64,000 nucleotides of DNA from Phytophthora quininea. Lineage: Eukaryota > Oomycota > Peronosporomycetes > Peronosporales > Peronosporaceae. A program made the position numbers and the translations under genes. Below, one piece after another: positions 44,276-54,623 of the stretch (within the stretch, counting starts at the first letter, position 1; the number at the start of each line of letters is the position of its first letter). The DNA lies in contig JAAVTG010000686.1 in NCBI GenBank assembly GCA_011947345.1, forward strand, positions 1-64,000. Reading direction: 5' to 3'. Under the pieces are notes generated by a model. That model had not been told where the DNA came from. It was given only the letters and a program-made list of their open reading frames with translations, and did no database searches.

Positions 44276-45469
44276 CCTCGCACTATTTGCTTCGCCTTGG
44301 TTTCGAGATGAAGGATTAGCGGGTCTTCTAAATTCACACGTAGTCTGTCGACACTGGCAAACCGAAAATGTCATTAACGCTAACGGTGTACACCTAGCCT
44401 CGGGATCATCCGTGTGCAAATACGCGAAAGAGGCTGTCAGATTTCATTTTGTTATAACGCACATAATAAATCCTAAAGAGTTAACCCGCAGAATGGCACT
44501 TGTACTTGTGGAACTCAAGTCTTGACCAAGCTAGATGCATGCTGAGAACACCAACAGACATGCTACAAGTTGGAGCGCAAAAGCAGGGTAGATATACTCG
44601 CAGTAAGGAGAAGCAGTTGCAGTAGTCTACAGTAGTAAATCTTTTGCGTCGGCGTAACAGATCACGTAAAGTTAGTTACTATACTAACGGTTCGTATGCA
44701 ATAAACCGTGTACGTTTGCGATATCCCTATCTGTCGTCGGTCTTCTTATCTTTTCAGCTTCAATCATGTCACTCTGTGCCTTCTTCAGCGACAGTATTAG
44801 CAAGAAAAATGCATATTGTTTTAGCTAGCCCCCGATACTTACAAAAACCTCCACTTTCCGGCTCTTGATACAGCTGTAGGTGATGCAGTCTTGGACGACA
44901 TGCGCTGTCGTAAAAGACCACTACAGTGGGTGATCGGTTGTATCTGTTCTACGTCGTGAAGGATGGACTAGCTCCGCCCGTGCCAGCAGTTCGACTGACC
45001 CTCGAAATGCTGCTTTATGCGGGCTCAGACCGATGGTACGCTACCACAGATTATTATGTGACACTTTTGAACGTTGTCAGCTCTATTTGCTCCTTGGGCG
45101 AAAGCTCGGGATATATGAGATAAGTGTCTGGACAAATTAAAAGAGTATGTAAGCAAAATGCAAAATAGGGCTTGCACAAAACTCGACGGGACGACAATTA
45201 TGTATAGACAGACATAATCTTGGACATGGGTAGGCGACCAGCGTTAATGCGCCTACTGATCGACTTGATGGTTTTTCTCAGATATCGATTGCGAGAAAAA
45301 CGAGCCGTATAGGAATACTTTCGATGTGTAAATGACAAGGACGTACAGACATCCGAACGTGTGCATCAGCAACGCCAAAGTTCAAAGTAAAACGATGGTT
45401 GTAATGTAATTTTTTTCTTTTCAAAATACTTATGTACCGATATCGCAAATAATACAGCAGGTTCAACTC
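44276..45469. other. Gene-poor AT-rich region
   Basis: No gene recognised. A 65-codon plus frame at 44926 (MGDRLYLFYVVKDGLAPPVP by an alternative start) has no support. Confidence 0.5.
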
Positions 45470-46080
45470 GCTTTCCCTGGCGAGCTACCACCACAAAATA
45501 GCTCCAATGCCATGAGTACGTAGATGCCGCAGTTATAAGAGTCGAGCTGGGTTCCCAATGCCGATTGAAATGTCGCGACTTGATAGCGTTGCTTTGCCGG
45601 AGGCAACAGGGGGTTAGAGTAGCTGCAACCGCTCGAGCGTTCTCTCCAATCATCGACTCCATTGGATCATACGCATATACCTTGAACTCAGCAATGTTAA
45701 CCATCACACTTCACCAGCGCACAAAATTGCAATATATGGGTAGGATAACACACTCTGTTGACAACCCTTTGAGCATCTTGGCGAGTTTCTTCGTATTGAC
45801 GTTGATAAAACCATCAACAACCACCAATATGCTGGTTGTACGGACATAGATAACGTTTGAACGAAATCTAAACAACTTCTCCAGCACCACTCCTATGGTG
45901 GAGTCACGTAGTAGTGTTTTACCGGCAATATCCAGATTTTCAATTTGTCCAAGTAGCATTCAAATGAAAGATATCAGTACGCCTCTCATTAGCTTGGGCC
46001 CGAAGCCAGCTTGAATCCAATGAGATGAAGACGAAAGTTGTTGCCCAGTGGGCGAGACACCTGAGCTGAAGGCGCTCACT
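45470..46080 (-). pseudogene. Ulp1/SENP-type (C48) cysteine protease relic
   Basis: Minus-strand reading in two frames: CVILPIYCNFVRW at about 45740, FKVYAYDPMESMIGENAR at 45690, and GTQLDSYNCGIYVLMALELF at 45550-45495. These are the three catalytic blocks of Ulp1-type peptidases (His-Trp, Asp, Gln ... Asp ... Asn-Cys-Gly). The catalytic His position reads Arg (VRW), and a stop follows it. Such domains are often carried by Mutator- or CACTA-like transposons. Confidence 0.6.
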
Positions 46081-46454
46081 GCCTATTTCAAGAGTGTGCG
46101 GTTGTGTGCTGCTTTCTGATGGCGGCAGGTTTTTCACACCCTACTAGGTTGCACTGCAACCAACCGGTTGATCAATACAACGCAAATGCATTCTTAACTA
46201 TTGCTCGGGTCAGACAAGGGCTGCACGAATACTGGGATAGGATATTTTCCTGGTAGTGCAGCGGTTACATTGTGCGCAGCCCTTCAGGGATTATTCGGCA
46301 GTATGTGGCGCACACCAAAAGTAGGTACGAGCCAATACAAATTTCAAGTGGTCAACGTTAATAAATCCTCTGTTTTGCATACTTTCTACAGGTTAATTGT
46401 TTATTCACAGGTCATTCAAAATAAAAGGCGCTAATAGCTGAATTTATTTACATT
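46081..46454. other. Left flank of the inverted-repeat transposon
   Basis: No gene recognised; a 77-codon plus frame at 46201 is unsupported. Confidence 0.4.
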
Positions 46455-46499
46455 TGAGAGACATTTAAACAAAAGTATCATTATCGCATTTTTGAGGTT
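46455..46499 (+). repeat. Terminal inverted repeat, left
   Basis: TGAGAGACATTTAAACAAAA at the outer side to TTTTTGAGGTT at the inner side; complementary to 49100-49144 with one mismatch. Confidence 0.88.
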
Positions 46500-46810
46500 A
46501 TATAGCGAGGGATACAGCGCTGTTACGCGACGATTCAGCTTAGTTTTAAGCTATTGTACACTGCTCAAGTCTGCCTAAAAGCTGAGGAATGTTCGGTTGA
46601 AGGAAAGGGTCGCCCGAAATGAAAACAAAATCAAAAACAATGTTATGGCTGTTTTGGGGATTTCATTCGTTGGGCTTTTTGATGAGATAATCCGCGTCTT
46701 TGAAAGAGGTCTAAAACTATCTGAAATCGACTCATCAAAATCGTTAAATACATTGCGAAAATGTTACCAACTAATTGAAAGTATCACAAACCATGTACCC
46801 ATGTTCTCCT

Positions 46811-49006
46811 TTACTCGACCGCTTCCTTTCCTTCGTCTTCCTCGTGATGCTTTCGCTTCTCGTCAGCCTTCTTACGTCTCGCACGTTTAATTTCTCGCAC
46901 AATGTCAGCTACATCATCAGAAGGTTTTTCATACATTGGGTCATCAGCGAACTCGGAAAGAACAAAAGGCAGAATTTTCTTGTAGATATCGACCCCTTTT
47001 TCCGGGTTTCGGGGCTTGTCCTTTGCCAAAGGTACGCTTCCCCACACTTTCACGAACTCTGCTAGCGCGTAGGCCACTGGGCGCTTTGTTTTATCCAACT
47101 GAATTCACGTTCCTTCCGACGCAGTGGTGTGCTTGCGTTCTACAAAGCCCGGCTTTTCTAGTGAAGCGAAAAATGTGATACTTTTGTATGCCAGCCAATT
47201 TCTTGTAGCGTGCCTCAAAAACTTCTTAGATGACCGGAACGGGGTCTCCTCTAGGTCAAGATTTACAACATTCACGTTTTCAGTTGCTCGATCTACGGCG
47301 TCCACAAGAGATGCCATAGTCCAGCAGAACTCACGCCTCATAAAGCGTTTTATAATTCCAAAACCTCAGTCGTAGGCGCTTTTTGTGTAACCCTTAATGA
47401 AAACTTTAGATTCACCTCACTAAGAACGCCATACTGCACCACGAGCATCAGATACCACACCACCTGAGAGTTTTTGTTTTGGTCACCACAGTTATCGGCC
47501 CACACAGTCACTCGCACGTCAGTCTCTTCAGTGCCCACGCGTTCCTTATTTGCTTCCTCAAAAACTCCATACAAATCCAGTGCATGGTGTAGCTTACTAG
47601 TGACCTCGTTCGCCCCTTCCCCTCCTTTAGTTTCGCTGTACATGAAATGGTTGTAGCTGGCGTCGTTCGCACAATACACACCAAACATGGATACAACAAC
47701 CAGAGAAAGAAAATACCAGCTAGATGGAACATCAGGCACGTGTGGCAGCGTAAGGTTCTAGGCATAGTCCATAATCAGCATAACGTTATCCTTGTTTGAT
47801 TTCCCCACGTCTAGTTGGTATTCAACCCTTTGCGCAAGAAAACACGTTACATGGATGTAGTGAGTATCAGTTATTACGGTAGCAATAATTCAAACGTTTC
47901 ATCACGCACCTCATTGCCTTCGCTGCAGCCAAGTGCTCTCAAAACGTTTCTGTCTCGATTGCATCAGCATCGGCGGTCATTCTGGAACGGTAAATGGCAC
48001 AAACGTCGCACACCTGGCTTCGGCCAGTGCGAATGCGAATTGTTGGGCAGCGCTTATTCAGGATTCTCACGAAAGCAGGGTGTGATGGACGAGTTGCGTC
48101 CACGTAATGATCGTCAAGATACTTTTTGTACTCTCCACTCAGTAACTCCCACGTCAAGGCTGGTGGTGGCAACGTATGATCGGCGTAGGAGAAGTAACGT
48201 CGCTGCTTGGACGCACCCTGGGGTTTTTGTTGCACTCGCACGGAGACCACCTCACCCACCAGCTCCGCTATCGCTGTGAGCCACTCCACCAGTATGTCCT
48301 CATTAATAGCTGCTGCGTTCTTATTTGGTGTGTTTCCGTGTTCTTTCGCCGATATCCAGCCGTCCCGTATGCGCTTACGATAGAGATGCAGCGTGCGGTG
48401 GCTTATCTCGTATGCGCCTTCGAATGCGTACTTACAAACAGCACCAACAAACGGTATGTAGTACTGGAAGCGTTCGCGATCTTTCGTTTGCTTATCGGCA
48501 ACGACAGCGACCGTCCCTTATGCAGTGACCAGTGAGACCTGACGCTCGCTTTTAGATATCCTACATAGCGAGAGAAAGAAGTTCATCGAGGCGCCCCGCT
48601 TGCCAAGAAAGCAGTGCTTGTTACAGCATACGACAGCTTCCACCTTCGACACCATCGAAGCCACGTCCTGCATCTTGTCGAGCATCGTGCGACTATCCGC
48701 GACGGCATCAGTCGCCACGGCGGAGATAGGCAGCGCTGCAGCAGTATCGCACCTCGCGTTGGACGAGGATCGAGGCGTCGCTGCGGGCCCCGAGCGGGTT
48801 GTCACGGTAGACGTCGGGCGCGCGGCGGCTGTCAAGCGAGTTGCCGCGGCGGACTTCGAGCGAGTTGACGCGGTGGACTTTGAGCGTGTCGCTGTTGTGG
48901 CCGCGAAGCTCTCAGCTCCGGTCCCGTTCGCGGTGTTCTCGGCATCGCTTGAGCTTGTGGAGGCGTGGGGATCGTCGATCCAGTCTTTGACGCTGTCGCT
49001 GCTCAT
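46811..49006 (-). CDS. Putative DDE-type transposase of the inverted-repeat transposon, frame-broken
   Basis: From an ATG at 49006 (MSSDSVKDWIDDPHAST): a low-complexity Ala/Thr/Ser/Arg N-ter, a Cys-containing block VCCNKHCFLGKRGAS, then YKKYLDDHYVDATRPSH and a Cys pair SQVCDVCAIYRS. The core reads PSSWYFLSLVVVSMFGVYC, VTVWADNCGDQNKNSQVVWY and IKGYTKSAYD-GFGIIKRFM. The ADN..GQNKN block followed by a GHTK-like block and D..FG.IK is seen in DUF7869-type transposase-like proteins; family assignment is from memory and moderate. The C-terminus is basic then acidic (REIKRARRKKADEKRK). At least four frame changes and one stop at about 47375 break it. Confidence 0.68.
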
Positions 49007-49099
49007 GCTTTTGGGACAGCGAGTTTTTTTGCTTGTTTTCTCAGCTTTGCCAAAATCGAGTCGCCCACCACTCACTGGCTTTCGAGGCTCATTACGAAA

Positions 49100-49144
49100 A
49101 ACCTCAAAAATGCGATGATGATACTTTTGTTTAAATGTCTCTCA
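49100..49144 (-). repeat. Terminal inverted repeat, right
   Basis: Inverted copy of 46455-46499 with a single mismatch. Confidence 0.88.
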
Positions 49145-50490
49145 TTTTTGAGATTTGTATCACTAAAAAGGTTTTTGGCTGAGCAGATGGATGCTTGCCT
49201 TGAAGCATCGAGGAAATGGCTGACACAACGAATTATCCAAGACCGACCACAGTTAGATGCACAGCTTGTGTCGAAAGTAGCTGGTAATGTTTCTTTCCAG
49301 AGCTGGCACATAGACGACAGCAGTGTACGGACCGCTGGGCATGGTCGATAATCCGCGAAGTTTGGCTGTCGACGCTGGAGCCGCAGCTGTTGCAGTGCGG
49401 CACAACGAGCCGACAATTCCCGCTTTGCAGGCGCGCATGAGTGGGTACGAAATGCATTGAGGTTGTTGGATGCAGCAACAATGCTGCTCCATGACCGATA
49501 TGAAGGAGATGGGGTTGACTACTAGAACTACACATGGAGTCGCCTGAAGGCACGCCAAGTTGGGCAGGATATGCCCAACAGTAGCACTACCAGCCCAATC
49601 CTCCAGTAAATACTGGTACCGGTGATATTTTTCCTTGCGGAATCTAGCGCGGCTGCTTCGCAGCCGCGCCATTTGCTCTCGTGGATATGTGAGAATATTG
49701 GCGTGTTGGCAGATAAAAACAAATTAGGATGGATGTATAGATGCAATATCGTACTGGTAATTACCAGCGATGGCATTAACTCCGTTCGCGAAAGGATTAA
49801 TCCTTGTTGGGCTGGGTCATACACTTCTCTCCTATCCCAGAATGGGAGTCTCACGTACCTTTAGCACGCACTGCAGTGCAAGTACATGCATTCGGTCCTC
49901 CAAGGACCGCAGATCAGGAAGTTGCACATCCACCTCGCGCATGTGACGCGGCAGGATAACGGCTGGTCTGCGCACCTGTAGACGGATCAGAGACTGGCTC
50001 CAATGGCAACGTACTTATGATAGCTTTTGGCGCCGGTATCGCCCTGGCGCTAGGAAACGCAATGCCTCTGCTGCCTCTGACGACGTTCTTCAAGCTGGAT
50101 GATGACGATAGAGCCCCACAGACCGCGTGTGGACACAGCATGGAGAGCACGATGTCTTGCAACAGGCTGCACCCCCAGCACGATCTCCGCGTTTCGCAGA
50201 GCCGAGATCCAGTGCATAACATCCGAAGCAATCCGCCACCGCGGTCCAGTCGTTGCCAAGCCATGCACGCGGCTTTCGCCGTGTTTTGGCGCGCGCCTCC
50301 GGACTTGAGAAAGTTGCTTTCGCCAGCGGGAAGCGCCCCAGAGACGAAGCAGAGCGGTCCCTTGGTCTCCGCCTCTTGTTGGCTTTTTGCGGCCGTTTTC
50401 CGCCGCCATTAGTTTCGTTCGTGGCATTCAAGTCACAGTCGCCGTCGGACAGTCACTCCCAGATTCGCTGCAGCGCAAAGAAGGAAACCC
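49145..50490. other. Interval between the DNA transposon and the phosphatase genes
   Basis: No gene can be supported. Two minus frames start with ATG: 49253-49672 (139 codons, MARLRSSRARFRKEKYHRYQ) and 50050-50427 (125 codons, MPRTKLMAAENGRKKPTRGG). Neither resembles a known family. 50428-50490 should contain the promoter of the next gene; CGCCATTAGTTTCG at about 50403 is weakly initiator-like. Confidence 0.35.
49647..49669. repeat. GC-rich perfect hairpin
   Basis: GCGCGGCTGC (49647-49656) pairs with GCAGCCGCGC (49660-49669) around a TTC loop. It lies at the start of the minus frame 49672 and may simply encode Arg-rich sequence. Confidence 0.6.
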
Positions 50491-51582
50491 ATGGTCGAGA
50501 CGCAACTCGTTCGAGTCGTGCCATCGACCGCGTGTCCAGAGGCCGCCAAGTGCTCCACCACCAGGTGCAAGCGCAAACTCTGCAAGCGAGTGGTGGACAG
50601 TCGATGGCTGTTCAACAATATCCACGTCGGCGAGGTGTTCGTGGACTGTCGCTCCAAGCAGACCTTCGAGGCCAATTCGGTGGTCGGCGCGATCAACATC
50701 CCACCGCCGGAGCACGGCGTATCGGCAGCAGAGCAAGTCGAGAACCAGGGATTCGGCGTCCGCAAGCGATCGCTGCGGGACGTGGTGCTGCTTGCAGACA
50801 CGGAGGATGTGGCCGACCCGGAGTCGTGGCTGTATCAGCTGGAAGAGTTCCTGATCGAAGACGCGTTGGCTGTGTCCGTCAAGACGCTCTGTGACGGCTT
50901 TTCGGCGTTCCGGAGGCGCTACCCGTTCTACACGACAGAGGGGATCGTGGGGGACGGCGTGCTGCAGTGCGGGCAGCACCACATCTCGTACCCGAACGAG
51001 ATCGTCGACAACTTTCTCTTTCTGGGCAACATGTGGCAGGCGCAATCGAGACAAGTGTTTGAGGATCTGGGCATCACCCACGTCGTGAACGCCACGCTGG
51101 ACGTGGGCAACGTCTTCGAAGCTGACGGGATCAAGTACTTTAACGTCAAACTGTCCGACAAGCCCGAGTCCAACATTGCGCAGTATTTCGACGCCGTCTT
51201 CGGCTTTATCAGGAAGGCGTCCAAGTCCACCACCGCGGACGGAAAGCCGTGCCGCGTGTTCGTGCACTGCACGCAGGGCATCTCTCGCTCGGCGACGCTC
51301 GTGATCGTGTACGTGATGCGAGCCTACCAGTGGTCGCTGGCGCAGGCCTTCAACTTTGTGCGCTCTGGGCGCGGCGTGGTCGTCCCGAACGAAGGGTTCT
51401 TGCACGCGCTGCTGCGAGAGGAGCGCAGACTGTTCGGGCTCAAGATCAGCGTGCACGCGGACGAGCTGGATCAGCTGGTGAGCGGCTGCGTGCCGAGTCG
51501 GCCGGCCCGACTTCCGCGGAGGGAGTCGGCGACAGTGGCAGAGCTCTCCGCGGCGAGAAACAGTCAGTGCTCGGTCATGTGA
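50491..51582 (+). CDS. Rhodanese-like plus dual-specificity phosphatase with C-terminal CaaX box
   Basis: 363 residues in one clean frame from the ATG at 50491 (MVETQLVRVVPSTACPEAAK). Residues about 36-150 form a rhodanese/Cdc25-like domain (VDSRWLFNNIHVGEVFVDCR) lacking an obvious active Cys loop. Residues 170-330 are the phosphatase: NEIVDNFLFLGNMWQAQS, LGITHVVNATLDVGN, and the catalytic loop VFVHCTQGISRSATLVIVYV (HCx5RS, Cys about residue 258). This layout is that of MAP-kinase phosphatases. The last four residues, CSVM, form a CaaX motif, so the protein may be farnesylated and membrane-anchored. It is 700 bp upstream of a paralogue (52290) in the same direction, a tandem duplication. Confidence 0.93.
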   Translation: MVETQLVRVVPSTACPEAAKCSTTRCKRKLCKRVVDSRWLFNNIHVGEVFVDCRSKQTFEANSVVGAINIPPPEHGVSAAEQVENQGFGVRKRSLRDVVLLADTEDVADPESWLYQLEEFLIEDALAVSVKTLCDGFSAFRRRYPFYTTEGIVGDGVLQCGQHHISYPNEIVDNFLFLGNMWQAQSRQVFEDLGITHVVNATLDVGNVFEADGIKYFNVKLSDKPESNIAQYFDAVFGFIRKASKSTTADGKPCRVFVHCTQGISRSATLVIVYVMRAYQWSLAQAFNFVRSGRGVVVPNEGFLHALLREERRLFGLKISVHADELDQLVSGCVPSRPARLPRRESATVAELSAARNSQCSVM

Positions 51583-52289
51583 CGGCCCGCCTCACGAAGT
51601 GACCAACAGTAAAGAGAGAGCTGTGTACAAGTACAAGTAGAAGAGGAAGAACCTGATAATCAAGATGTGTGTCTATCCAACCAGAGAGAACGCAACGTAC
51701 GTGTGTGTGTGCGTTTGCCAGCAGCAGCGAAAGAATGCACATCCATCTTTCCAGCTCTTGCGGTTAATCCAGCCGGAAGGGTGACCAACGCCGCGCCCGT
51801 TCAATGTCAAGAAGGAAAGGAAGAAGGCTGCCAACCTGGCAGCCTTCCTCGTCGGGGATGACTGCAGCACCCTCAGCCCGAAGAAGCCATCCAATCCCCG
51901 TGATTGCGCTCCAACGCGGTCAATGCTCCGTGCTGGTGTGTCCTTGTCATTCATCCTTGCCGCAAGTGTAATTTTCTACGAGAGCCGGAGAGAGCGAGAA
52001 TTGGCAATTTCTAACAGCTGCAATCGCCACAACGTGCGTATAAATTAACTCAACCAGACAAACTGTGCAAATCAACTCACAGTGGTGTGTGTTGTGGAAG
52101 TGGCTACACTCGCCAAAAGAAGCATATACTGAACCTTAAACGCCACCCAGCAGGTATTAGTGAGCCAGACGCCGCGCCGGTGCAAGGCCCGTGCGCCGTG
52201 ATCCGGATCTCCGCGCGCTCTCCCCAGCGGGGGCAAAGCATTCGCCGCCAGCCTCCTTCAGCGCGTTGTCAGTGCCGGTATACTAGCGA
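51583..52289. other. Intergenic between the tandem phosphatases
   Basis: No gene recognised. It contains the 3' flank of the first gene and the promoter/leader of the second; 51820-51850 has a short inverted repeat (GGCTGCCAACC/TGGCAGCC) that could form a 3' hairpin. Confidence 0.4.
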
Positions 52290-54508
52290 ATGCCCAGCAG
52301 CGCCGGCGACAGCCCAGCCATCGCGACAACGACCGCAAGCAGCCCCGACATGTCGGTGGGCGACGACACCAAGAGCGACGAGAACGAGTGCCCCACGGCC
52401 GACGCAGAGCCCGTGCCGCCCGTGCGCAAGCGCCAGGTGCGCCGCGGAGAAGTCAACTGCCGCTGGCTCTACAACCAGGTGCAGGCGTCCCGGGGATGAT
52501 CCTCATCGACACGCGCAGCGCGCAGGCCTACGAGGACGACTCGATCCCGTCCGCCATCTCCATCCCGCCCATGCTCAACTGCAGGGACCTGGACGACGTC
52601 GAGGCCGGCATGCTGGAGGAGCAGCGTTACCTGTTTACAGCCAAGAAGCGCAAACTCAGAGAAGTCGTGCTCTTCGGAGATACCGTCAAGAAGATGTCTC
52701 CCAGAGACGGCAATTGCAGCTGGCTGCGATGTCTGGAGAAGCTCATTGTGGAGGACGGACTAGTCACCAGCGTCAAGGTGCTGTGCGACGGGTTTCTCAC
52801 CTTCAAGTACCGGTACCCGTTCTACACGACGTCGGCGCTGCTGGACGAGATCTCGGGACAGTTGACACGCACCAAGAGCGGCACGCACAACCTCAACTAC
52901 CCCAACGAGATTCTCGAGGGTTTCTTGTTCTTGGGCAATATGTGGCACGCGCAGTCCAAGCAGGTGGTGTCGCATCTAGGCATCACGCACATTGTCAACG
53001 CCAGTCTGGACGTCGGCAACACGTTTGAGAACGACGGAGTCAAATATCTCAATGTGACCATCAAAGACCGACCCGAAGCAGACATTAGCTCGTACTTTGA
53101 CGCGGCCTACCGGTTCATAGAGTCCGCCAAGAGAACGCAGCACGGACGCGTGCTGGTGCACTGCACGCAGGGCATCTCGCGCTCGGCCACGCTCGTCATC
53201 ATGTATTTAATGCGCGCGAACAGCTGGTCGCTGGTCACTGCAGTCAACTTCGCCATGGCCAGTCGCGGGGTGGTGTACCCGAACCTCGGCTTCGTCAAGT
53301 CTCTCATGATCGAGGAGTTCCGACTGTATAAGGGAAACAGCATCACTCCGGACGAGGTGGACACGATGCTGCAGAACTTGATTCCGGACCGACCAGTGCC
53401 GCTGCAAGTGCACTCCAATAAGTCTGAAAACTGCTCACGCTGTCAAAAGCTCTTCTCGCTGTTGGAATGGAAGCACAAGTGCAGCTACTGCCGCAAAGCT
53501 TTCTGCAGCAAGTGCACCAACACGCGACTGGCCAACCCAGAGCGTGAAAAGAGCGCTGCGAACGGCAACGGCGCTGTGGATGAGCAACGGCCTCGTCGCG
53601 TGTGCCAAGTGTGTGTCAGCAGACTGTGGCAGATTAACTTGCCGCGTTCACGCAAGGGCCTTCAGCCGCGCATGCAGCAACGGTGCAAGCACCTCAATGT
53701 CAACAGCTTGTCGACATTCGGACGTACCGTGTGCGTTTCGTATTTCGAAGGCAGCGAGCCCCAAGTGATCATCGATGTCCTCAAGACGCGTTTCGGTGTC
53801 AAGGAAAACCAGATCATCGACATTTCTCGAGATAATGGCGAGCCCATTCGCGATATCGAGGAACTTGCGAGGCTTCCGGATGAGTCCGAAGTGTTCGTGT
53901 CCGTAGGCAAGGCAGGCAACATTCAGGAGTACACACTCCGGACTGCGAAGCAACAACAACAGCTCAATGGACTGCCCTCAGCGCCGACGCGCAGCAACCA
54001 TCGCCAGCCCTACACACAGCAAGCTCACGAGCGCACCCGGCAGCAGTTTCGGAAGGAGCTGCAGTCTCCGCGGGATCGATTCTTCCGTGAACGCAGTTCA
54101 TCGACAGGTACGATGGATACGATCCAGCAGATCGAGACTCAAAGCCGCAACCTGGATGCACCTCGCACGCGGTCGTTCCAGATGGAGACTACGAGCACGG
54201 AGACGCCGACAGAAATGTCAGCTCCACCACCGGAAGACCCCGAGGTGGCAGAGCGCAAGTTTCGCGAGCTGTGGAAGTTGTCGTTCCCGTCCATGGGCCT
54301 CATCGAGCGCGGCGCACTACTCAAAATCAAGCGGCCGGAGATTCTGATGGACGTGATGCTAGGTATGAGCAGCCTCTCGTGTGGCGCTTTAACCCTGCAG
54401 GAGTTCAGCCAACGCCTTGTCGAGCTGGGCTATGCCGATTCCGATCGCCAAGCCGTGGTCTCTCTGCTGGACACAGCCCGCCGCGCAACAGGGCGCGTGG
54501 TCGGCTGA
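52290..54508 (+). CDS. Rhodanese-like, dual-specificity phosphatase and FYVE zinc finger fusion
   Basis: About 739 residues. The ATG at 52290 starts MPSSAGDSPAIATTTASSPD. Rhodanese-like part about 50-165 (CRWLYNQVQAS, then ILIDTRSAQAYEDDSIPSAI); phosphatase about 205-365 with NEILEGFLFLGNMWHAQSKQ and VLVHCTQGISRSATLVIMYL (catalytic Cys about 292). Residues about 381-447 are a FYVE-type finger (CSRCQKLFSLLEWKHKCSYC, CRKAFCSKC, RRVCQVC), which in other proteins binds PI3P on endosomes. A beta-grasp-like segment (VCVSYFEGSEPQVIIDVLKT) and a Gln/Ser-rich tail follow. One C is missing in the run 52489-52491, shifting the frame inside the rhodanese part. Unlike its upstream paralogue it lacks a CaaX end, so membrane targeting has switched from lipid to FYVE. 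Confidence 0.9.
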
Positions 54509-54623
54509 TTGCTAGCAGAAGGGAGTGATAAATCTTGGTAGGATAAGTAATTTATTTTGACGTGAAGCTTCTTCTCGTCGAAGCATGGCTTGTCATTGTC
54601 TGCTACCTGGACACGAGCGCCGT

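Larger units (their letters stand above)
46455..49144 (-). mobile_element. DNA transposon with 45-bp terminal inverted repeats
   Basis: 46455-46499 and 49100-49144 are inverted copies, 44/45 identical (one T/C difference), with the outer end TGAGAGACATTTAAAC. Between them lies one minus-strand gene (46811-49006) of transposase type that fills most of the 2.69-kb element. No convincing target duplication was found at the outer ends. The high identity of the inverted repeats argues for a recent insertion, in contrast to the old relics on its left. Confidence 0.82.

Noticed and set aside
49647..49670. Helitron 3' end (GC hairpin near an element terminus)
   Set aside because: No CTRR end 10-12 bases after the hairpin on either strand and no 5' TC start or Rep/helicase gene in the window.
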